Source of the DNA: Agroathelia rolfsii
Lineage: Eukaryota > Basidiomycota > Agaricomycetes > Amylocorticiales > Amylocorticiaceae
DNA: 64,000 nt
Direction: 5' to 3'
Assembly (NCBI GenBank): GCA_018343915.1
Contig: JABRWF010000003.1
Location: 3,100,001 to 3,164,000, forward strand
Position numbers and translations under genes: made by a program. This document shows positions 56,056 through 64,000 of this stretch, one piece after another. How positions within the stretch are numbered: the first letter of the stretch is position 1; every line of letters begins with the position of its first letter. The notes beneath the pieces are model-generated. The model was given only the letters and a program-made list of their open reading frames with translations, had not been told where the DNA came from and did no database searches.

Positions 56056-59000
56056 TTATAGTTGAGCAGATACAGGAGCAGGAGAAGAATTTGAAGCGGA
56101 AACATTGGCCAGAAGTGCCTTGGTCTCCTCCAAGCACTCTTGTAGTCGTGCATGCACCTCCTTGGCGTTTTGAAGAAGCGGTTTAATGTTCTCGGGCGTC
56201 ATCGCCAGTTTCCCAGGATCCACAAACATCGTCGGTTGGGCAGGCACAGACCTGATTGAATCGGTCTTACCTAGCGAGCGACGAGCTTTCAGTCGCCCCG
56301 GCGATACTGGTGTCTTGACAGTGCCGAAAAACGACTGTACTTTCCTGGACCTTGCCGCACGTGGATCTTCATCATCCATCTCCTCAACGTTCGAAAGCCG
56401 CGTCGTGCGAGGCCCCAAAGAACCATGAAGGTGAGCATGCGGTGATAAACTAGGTAATGAGGTGTCCGCGAACAGAGATGACTGAGAAGGATTCTGGCTC
56501 TGATTTGGGGTAACAGGTCGGCTGCCACCCCTCTTCTGTTGCTGTCGGGGATCTTGCAGATAAGGCGATCGTCCTTTCTTGCTCCTCTTCAATGTTGAGG
56601 AGCCATCGGCCTCCATCCTATATCCTGCGTGGTCTATATCTGAAGCCGAGTCGAGGTGGTCCCAATCTTCTTCCTCTTCGAAATCCTCTTCCTCTGTCGT
56701 GCTCTCCTTGCCATGATGCACTTTCACAGATAAATTGACCTGAGACCTGCTTGCCGCCGCCTGGTCCGAGACATTGCCATTACCATTAAGGGAAGTGATC
56801 GTCTTGCCCTTCTGGCTGAACCGGAAAATGGATGACAGCGATGGTCGTCGAGGTGAGGATTTATGCGTGAACGAGGTGGTACTGAACTGCGCATGCGTAA
56901 GGCTTCCCATCGTCATCGCCGTCTTGTCGTGCTCACGCATCGACACACTCTCCGGGCCCGTGCTTGTCTTTGCGCGGGGCCGGCGCGTAGACGACTGGCT
57001 CGGTGCACGTGGTTGAGGGTAGATCTGGCGCGTGTACGTATGCGAATGGCTCGTGAACGATGATTCGGTGCTCGCAGATGTAGCAGAATGAGCGCGCGGA
57101 GGCAACGTATCAAACTGTTGGTATTGAGGCTGTTGAGGTTGGTGGTGATGGAGATGGATCTGTGGCTGCTGGTGTGGTTGGTGTATTTGTGGGAGCTCAT
57201 CATGCTTGCGCTTCAGGAGACGAAGCATATCCCGCATATGTGCAGCGACTCGGCTAATGCGCTTCTTTTGCTGCTGTGTGTCAGCCTGGTCCGAAGACAG
57301 CACATCCGGCGTTGTCGACTCCTCGCTCGGTAATGTTAGCGTACTGCCCATGACATCACCCCACTTCCACTGACGGTTGACCATGGTTCCTGGCCCCGGG
57401 CTAGGGACGCCTCGTGAAACAGTAAAAGTAGTACTAGTAGGGACCTCTGAAACTTGCGAATCCGGATTGCCCAGCATTTCTTTGAGCAGCACAAGCTGTC
57501 TCGTATTCAAATCATGCCGCCCCGTCGACGCCCTCCAGGCGGGATTCTGTGCCCCAGACCCAGACGCACCGGCGAGTGGCTGGGGTTTCGACTCGTCACC
57601 AGCGAGTGTGACTGCGCGCTCGCGCCCTTTGGGACGAGAGTTAGAGGAAGATGAATCGGCATTAGGAACTGCGGGGGCTGACGTGCTTTCGCGATGCTGT
57701 TCGCCTGATGCAGAACCAGAGCCACCACCACCAAGTTCGATAAGGATGTCAGCGCATTCCCAGTATATGCGATACTTCATCCCCAGCGCGACGAGAGCGT
57801 CGTTTAGATCCTGCCTGGGGCCTGAGATGGGTGTAGGATTGGTACTAGTCCGCTGTCGACTGCGCGAGCGAGGCTGGAAGAACGCGGCGGAAGCTGAGCG
57901 TGGTGGAGCTGTTGCCGGAGCGGGCTCGGGGGCGGGCAAACTATCGAGCAGGGTTTGCGCGTCGTCGAGGAGAGCGTGGTATGACCCTTGCAGGAGTTTC
58001 AGTTCTGAAAGACAGTTGTGGTTAGGGTCATTACCAGCAAAAACAAAGCAATAAAGGCGCATATACTCACGTTCCACACTTGCCGCAAATTCGCGAACCA
58101 TGCTCAGATCTCTTCTCAACCCCACCTGCGCCTGACTGATTCGGGCAGGTATCTTCAAATCACCTAGCGAATTTCTGCGAGGCACGTGCTCCTTATCGAG
58201 TAACAAATTCTGGGTGGAACGGCCCAAAGACGCTGTATGGGGTGAGGTGGACATTTTGATGATCTCGCTGGGGGAGTGGCTGGGTCTTCTGATGGGCACC
58301 TTGCCGGTATGCGCTTGTGGATGTTCTGACGGAGCAATGATCGTGGCATCAGACCCCTTTGAGCGCCCTCGTGGAGGAGATGGTGGGTGCAGCTCAATAG
58401 GGGGTAGCAATGGCGACGGAGCATCCAACGAAGATGTGTCGATCATGATGCTCATAGGCACATCATTTGGTACAGCTAAGCTCTGTGCACGGGTATGGGT
58501 CTTGCCAAAGCTGATGCGCCTTCCAGATCGAGAGGGTTCCAGGGCCTGAGGTTTGTCATGACAGAGATCCTCCACGCTGGATGCGATAAAGCCTCGCGAT
58601 CCACTACGAGACATGGAGCCCGCATGAGAGACGTATCGAGATCCAGATTGTGAACTGGATGATGTTGATGTAGAAGGGATGTGGTGTATTGCCAATGGAA
58701 AGTTGGACGATGACGAAGTCGTAGGCTGCATAGAGGTGGGCCGTCGAGGTGACATGACGAGCGAAGTGCGCGACGCGGCTTTGTGGTGTGTGAGTATGTT
58801 AGACCGTTCTCGAGATGGATCTCTGCTTCTCTGACTATTTCGTCTGAAAAGCCCAGACTTGCGCTTCGCAGGTCCAGAGGGAGATTCCTGCCCAAGATTC
58901 ATCAGGCTCACATCCGGGTTTGAATCGTCCTGTTGATTGGATCGAGAAAACCATTTTGATTTCTGAGGGGTGGGTGAAGTCGGCAGTTCCATTGGATGCC

Positions 59001-60152
59001 CTAGAGAACTAGGCGCGCGAGGCGTCACGTTGTCTAGGAGCGCATCTCCAGCATGCTGCTGCTCGGATACGGGCGCCTCGGAAGGATGAGTGCTTGCGCG
59101 CTTTCGCCTCACACCCCATCTCTTAACGGACCCAATCCTCGTCAACAGGGGGGACTTGACTCCATTGGAAGATGGAGACGGATCTTGACCCACGGCACGA
59201 GGAGGTGTGGAAGGAGGTGGAGGTGGATCAGGAGGAGAAGAAAGATCTTCCTCGTCCTCGTCCCTGAGGACGAACATGCCAATGTGATCTGGAGCCACAG
59301 GACGCGATTTTTTACGTAGCCGTCGACGTTCGCGTTGGATGGGTGGGCTTGGAGGTATCCCCGGGAACGAGCGAGATGCATCAGACATTGATGGATGCAA
59401 AGCCAGATGTGACCTAGAATCATACATCGAGTCTATATCGCGGTGAGTGGTCGGTACAGAAAAGACTGAGGCTGTGGGGGAGCGTGGGAAGGGAGATGGA
59501 TTATCGGCATTGAGAGCTGCTTGAAGATTCAAGAGTGCTGCGGGGAGGGGTGGTACAGGAGGTGGGAGCGATGTACTGAGTCGACCAGCTGCACGACGGG
59601 ATCTTGCAGTGACCGTATGATCCTGGTCATCATCGTGCAGAAAGCCAAGTTCACCATCGTCGTCAGAGTCATCATATTGACGGATGCGCTTGCTGCTGAC
59701 TGTCGACATCCCCCTCGACATGCGATGCTGATCATAATCTTCAAAGTCATCATCCCACGACTCTAGATGACGGACTTGCTTCCCAAATTGTGAACCGCGT
59801 CGTGAGCTCGAAGGAGGACCATCAACCGGATCCTCGAAATCATCATCCCAGTTCTCCTCCTGTTGACTCTTTGAACGTAAAATACGCCTGGGAGTCGATG
59901 GTCCTGCCTCTGGCTGTCTGTTGGCCAAGACGGAGGGATGCTGGAGAAGGCCGAGAGGGTCTGGGGCAGCGGCATCTGGCACCTTTCGTCGAGAACGCTG
60001 ACTTGACGGGCCATCTGGATCTGCGGCATTGAACTCAAAGTCGTCGTCCCAGTTCTCCTCTGGACAAAGGGGCGTTAGTGTTAATATGACATTGTGGCAG
60101 GACACGAGGCATTGCGGGGAGTACCTTGAGCGGGCTCGCTTTGTCGGGACAT
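56056..60152 (-). CDS. Byr4/Bfa1-like septation initiation network protein
   Basis: In yeasts Byr4 (Bfa1) anchors a two-component GAP with Cdc16/Bub2 on spindle poles and restrains the Spg1/Tem1 GTPase until mitosis is complete. The hallmark is the repeated W-D-D-D-F motif: EENWDDDFEF, QEENWDDDFED and LESWDDDFEDY (about 59750-60060). The rest is long, disordered and Ser/Pro-rich. It has one conserved folded segment, LGDLKIPARISQAQVGLRRD, then LSMVREFAASVEQLKLLQGS and YHALLDDAQTLLDSLP (about 57950-58180). I chose the start at 60152 (MSRQSEPAQ), out of frame with the longest open frame. Splicing out 60060-60124 joins it to EENWDDDF; the ATG four bases upstream would use the intron as coding. 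A second intron lies at about 58020-58070. Total is about 1,300 residues. Confidence 0.7.
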
Positions 60153-61902
60153 GCATGCGTTTGGCCGGAGCCTCGCGAGACGATCTGAGTCGTCCGGGAC
60201 TATCGCGACAGAGGGAGGTGTTGCAGTCTATGCCTCAGGGCTACTAGTGATATAGCAAAGGCAAGAGAGGAAGAAGACAGAGGGAGAAAGAGCAGCACAG
60301 GCTGGTAGGCCAGTGTTGTTGAGTGCGACTGTTCCAGTTGGTTGAGATGCCGTGACCGCGGCGTTGTTGTTGTCGGCGATGTTGACGACCCTTCTTCATC
60401 ATCGTCTTGTACTCTCCTTCAAGTCGCCTCTTTGCTATTGCCGACGGTCCCTGACCTCATCGTTCATACTTATCGTTTATACACTTGTAAAACATCCTTA
60501 AGATTACATCCATTTCCTCAATCGCATGCTTGACCATCATTGCCATCTCGTATCCTCTGCACCTTTGTGGCGACCCCGGAATGCTCACACGTAAACCACT
60601 CCACTGACACGTTAACCTGCTCCGCATACAAGACCATACTGGCTCTGACACTCCAGGCACCCTCTTTGGTGTCTCATCTTCCCTGTCTCATCTCATTCAA
60701 GCGCATATATACGCGAGGCCGCCCCAATGTAACTGTTTTGAACAAGCAAAGGCTGTGGTCCATTCTGCTCTGAGTTTACTGCTGCATTTTACTTCACGTG
60801 TCATTTGCATAGTTTTGACCCAAGAATTCCCTACCATGAACGATATTTGATCTCCAAGAAAATCCAACCTAACGACCATGGCAGGACTACTATCATGAAA
60901 GCCTCCTATCTAAGCCATTACCATACCTGTCTATGATCCTGAACTCGCGCTACAACCGACCAGGGATCCTAGTAAGGGTTTATTCAGGAAATTTGTCTTG
61001 GAAACATCGTCATGTAGGGGATAATAATATATCTACTCGCCTTATCAACATAGTTATACGTGTCTTATCATGATAGCTCACGACTGAGACACCAATGTAG
61101 GCATGTTTTGTACGTCGTCCGATTGATTATACATATACCTAAATGTGAACGTATATCCTTCGCCTCGGGAATGTCGTGCTTCCAATCCCCTTCTCGTGTA
61201 CGAAGCGATGTGATGATAGATTTATTATGCATTAGTAGCCACAGCGTGAGATACTTATTGAGAAAAGATATATGGTCAACCACCATCGTCCTTTCTATTA
61301 CACAATATCCGTTGAGCTAATCTAGGTAAATGAAAAGTTGCAACAGTCATGACAGCCTTCCCAAGTCGTACACATTCAATCATTCACAACCACCATACAT
61401 CATCTTTCCACTATCGTCAAGGAGTATGGCATGCGAGAGTAATTGATGGGCAATGCTGGCAACCAATAGTCTCTACTCGACTTGAGTTGCCAGTACTACG
61501 CAGTATATGCCTCACGCTAATAAAAGAAGATATAGAAAATTTTGATAAGATAGCGTGCGACAAAAGACTACTATACAATGCAGTGAACACCATGCCGGTA
61601 ACAAGAACGTATATCATGTTAAAAGTTGAGAACAACGTTGGTAAGCGTAAGTAGGAGGGATAACGAGAATTGATAGGGACATTAATACATTGGTGCAGAA
61701 AGATGGGTGGCCGGTCATCGGACCATCACCCAGCACACCTAACCGCACAAGACACTAAATTGCGAGGGATCATCAAAATGAATACACATTACAACCTTGC
61801 CATTCAAGGAAGATCAACGTAAAATTCGCGCCAACAGATTAAAAACAATTGACAGGTCATTGGATACAAATGTACCGGTGATTAGGCCGTATACAAAGGA
61901 TC
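60153..61902. other. Intergenic, 1.75 kb, no gene seen
   Basis: The longest gap in the window. It holds the Byr4-like promoter, A/T-rich DNA and the 3' flank of the transporter gene. Short open frames on both strands have no family resemblance, and I find no tRNA, repeat or transposon terminal sequence. Confidence 0.5.
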
Positions 61903-63838
61903 TTAAACCTTGTTGTCCTGTGAAAGGGTAGATGCGGTCTCGCGGTGCTCTTGGCGTGCGATGCCTACAAAAAAAAAAAAAAAAAAAAAAGTGCTTAGAA
62001 ACATTATATTACACTTTGCGATGATGAAGAGACTCACCCTTCTCCTCGCGCTCGATATATGCCTGGCGCTCCTCGCGGCTGACAGCGCCAAAGATGATGT
62101 CCATCTCTTCGAGCGAGCGGCCCTTCGTCTCAGGAATGAGAAGGGAGAAGACAGCCATGCCAGCGATGTTGATGGTACCGAACATCATGAACAGCTTCCA
62201 GCCTAGGTCAGACTCCAAGGAAGGGGTAACCTTGGACACAACAAAATCTGTAATGTTCCGATCAGAAAACGACACGAAATGACCTCATAGTCCGGACTTA
62301 CTCCAGAGCCATTGGGAGGCGCTTGCCACGGCCATACCGTAGTGCCTAGTGCGGGTAGGGAAGATATCCGCAACGTAGACCCAAGGAAGAGGACCCCAAC
62401 CCATCGAGTAGAAGCATACATAGATGTAGAACATGGCTGCCATAGCCTTGGACGCCGTGGGAGGGGACGCATTCGCGCTGGCATTAGCCGAAGGAGGATG
62501 AGTCTTGAGGATGGCGCCAATAATGAAGAAGAGGACACCCATGCCCACGGCAGAGATGAACAACGATAGCTTACGACCGAGACTCTCGACGAAGCCGAAG
62601 ACGAAGAGAGCGGTCGCAACGAGCTTGACAATGCCGTAGATACCCGATGCAAGAAGGGAGTTCTTGCGTCCGGTATAGCCGATCTAAGAAAAAGCACCAA
62701 TCAGGTGAGCAAGTCTCAGGACCGATTAAAGATAGATGCGGGGTCACATACCGACTTGAAGAATTGCGGGGCATAGTATCCAACCGAGTTCTGTCCACTC
62801 CATTGTTGAAGCAAGAAGATAACGAAGGCGATCACGAATCGAATGAAGTTGCCCTTGCCGAAGAAGGCCTCCTTGGCTCCGAGACCCTGTCGAGCCTCAC
62901 GCTCCTCATTGATGGCAGCCTCAATCTCAGCCATTTCACGCAGGACGCTGTCATCAGTAGGGCTCTGGTGACGGTAGTAAGCCAAGTTGAGGATAGCCTC
63001 GTCGATGCGGCCCCGGGTTGCGAGCCAACGCGGCGATTCCTGCGAGGACTCGGATGAGCGGACTGAACAAATGAATTGAGAAGCTGTGTGTTTTTACCTT
63101 GACAAATAACAGGCCAATGAAGAGAACACCACAAGGTACCAATTGGAAACCGAATGGAATCCTCCAGACGTTGTCCGAGTTGGGAATCGTAGCACCAATA
63201 CCATAGTTGAGGAAGTAGGAAAGCATGACGCCAAATGCTACCATGACTTGGAAAAGACCCGTAATACGTCCACGGACATCTTTAGGAGAGCATTCCGAGA
63301 CGAAGGCAGGAGAGACAGCCGAGATACCACCAATGCCCAGGCCACTGACTACACGACCACCATAGATGTAGCCGAGACCGCGAGAGCCACCCGCGACGGT
63401 AGTTAAAATCTAGGAAAGCCCACTGAATCGTCTGTCCAAACGCCACAAAAACACAGGAGACTTACAGCACCAACAGCAAAGAAAATTGTGAACAACATGA
63501 TGGTGTATCTCCTACCAATACGCGCAGAGATGGGTGCGCTAGCAAGAGCACCGAAGAAAGCTCCTGCTTGAAGGACAGAGACGACATTGGATGATACATT
63601 GTTGACGTCCTTGGAGGCAACACCGAAGGAGGTTTGGAAGTAGCTGGAACTGACAACACCTCCTGCGATACCTGTGTCGTATCCGAAAAGGATGATGCCC
63701 CAGTAGGCTATGAATGCAAGCCCTGTGTGTATGCGCATATGGTTAGCCCGATTTGGAACGGATAGCAAATAAGATTTGAGGAGACGGACAGTAAACTCTG
63801 ATGTTGACAAAGCGACTTTGAGGTGCAACGCTGTCCAT
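61903..63838 (-). CDS. MFS sugar/quinate transporter
   Basis: A twelve-helix proton symporter of the sugar porter family; closest by motif to fungal quinate permeases (QutD type). The start at 63838 (MDSVAPQSRFVNIRVY) was preferred because removing the intron 63723-63789 yields LAFIAYWGIILFGYDTGIAG. Signature motifs are GYDTG, ARIGRRY, GGRVVSGLGIGG, VRGRITGLFQ, FVKESPRWLATRGR, QQWSGQNSVGYYAPQ, VESLGRK, PLPWVYVADIFPTRTRHYG and IPETKGRSLEEMD. Other introns are at about 63410-63465, 63050-63110, 62685-62755, 62245-62305 and about 61965-62035. The last intron has a T22 tract directly before its acceptor. The C-terminus reads EKGIARQEHRETASTLSQDN. Substrate specificity cannot be read from sequence; hexoses are possible. 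Confidence 0.9.
61969..61990 (+). repeat. A22 homopolymer (T22 on transporter sense strand)
   Basis: The run sits next to the final 3' splice site of the transporter, as an extended polypyrimidine tract on the coding strand. Length may vary between strains. Confidence 0.9.
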
Positions 63839-64000
63839 TGTGCGACGAGGATAGCGTGTGGGGGAAGGTTGTGGGAGGAAGGAGAACCTTGACAGAATCA
63901 GAGTTAGGACGGGGGAGAGTCTTATGTACTTTTTCCTGCGGACCCAGTCATTGGTCGAAGCAAGGAGACGGCCAGTAAACCACCCCCTGGCGGTATCACC
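63839..64000. other. Upstream region of the transporter gene
   Basis: The presumed promoter of the transporter; only 162 bp are in the window and nothing further can be assigned. Confidence 0.5.

Noticed and set aside
55491..56153. Phe/Ser-rich minus-strand frames downstream of the Byr4-like gene
   Set aside because: They come from pyrimidine-rich 3' flank sequence; the hydrophobic look is compositional.
60342..61654. Several 60-100 codon open frames in the 1.75-kb gap
   Set aside because: They lack family resemblance, splice-supported extensions or biased codon use, and occur on both strands at a rate expected by chance.
1..64000. Transposons, CRISPR arrays, integrated viruses, secondary-metabolite or toxin clusters
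   Set aside because: No transposase, reverse transcriptase, terminal repeats, spacer arrays, capsid or polymerase genes, or PKS/NRPS/terpene synthase motifs were seen in any frame.

Overview
This window is nuclear DNA from a filamentous basidiomycete, most likely an agaricomycete. The genes are dense and on both strands. They are split by many short (about 45-90 bp) GT-AG introns, and some exons are tiny. The proteins include fungus-specific families: a multi-HAMP group III histidine kinase, a Byr4/Bfa1-like septation protein, a Prm10/ThrE-like membrane protein, agaric-type F-box proteins and a CBM19-like secreted protein. I saw no prokaryotic operons, CRISPR arrays, intact transposons or viral genes. 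The species cannot be fixed by eye.

Layout. 1-5.4 kb: 3' part of an osmosensing hybrid histidine kinase (+). 6.1-7.8 kb: broken F-box gene (-). 8.9-11.9 kb: nucleoporin Nup84/Nup107 (-). 13.1-17.3 kb: phospholipase D (+), followed by an inverted, decayed piece of the same gene near 17.7-17.9 kb. 18.5-19.0 kb: small secreted His-rich protein (+). 19.9-21.7 kb: low-complexity protein with an NFKBIL1-like C-terminus (+). 23.4-27.0 kb: Prm10/ThrE-like membrane protein (+). 27.8 kb: intron-containing tRNA-Ile(AAU) (+). 28.8-31.1 kb: Ost-alpha/TMEM184 protein (+). 32.3-33.6 kb: fungal multi-pass membrane protein (+). 34.7-36.2 kb: single-pass Kre9/Knh1-like membrane protein (-). 36.9-37.6 kb: small Cys-rich membrane protein (-). 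38.7-40.5 kb: second broken F-box gene (+). 41.0-41.5 kb: alkyltransferase-like protein (+). 41.7-43.6 kb: farnesyltransferase beta subunit (-). 43.9-45.8 kb: intact F-box gene (-). 46.3-47.7 kb: PrpF-family isomerase (-). 48.0-50.3 kb: TFIIIB subunit Brf1 (-), divergent from exosome subunit Rrp42 (+, 50.6-51.7 kb). 52.6-53.7 kb: secreted two-repeat Cys protein (+). 53.9-55.3 kb: TatD-family hydrolase (-). 56.1-60.2 kb: Byr4/Bfa1-like protein (-). 61.9-63.8 kb: quinate/sugar transporter (-).

The genes do not form one pathway; this is ordinary mixed eukaryotic gene order. The most unusual layer is local duplication and decay. Three paralogous F-box genes lie within 40 kb, one intact and two broken at different sites, and a phospholipase D fragment lies inverted just behind its source. 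Several stop codons and neighbouring differences in the decayed copies are C-to-T or G-to-A, which would fit cytosine deamination of duplicated DNA. I found no clearly new multi-gene system. Exon joins were worked out by hand from splice consensus and family sequence; where I summed exon lengths (histidine kinase, alkyltransferase-like protein, Rrp42, PrpF, intact F-box gene) they keep the reading frame.
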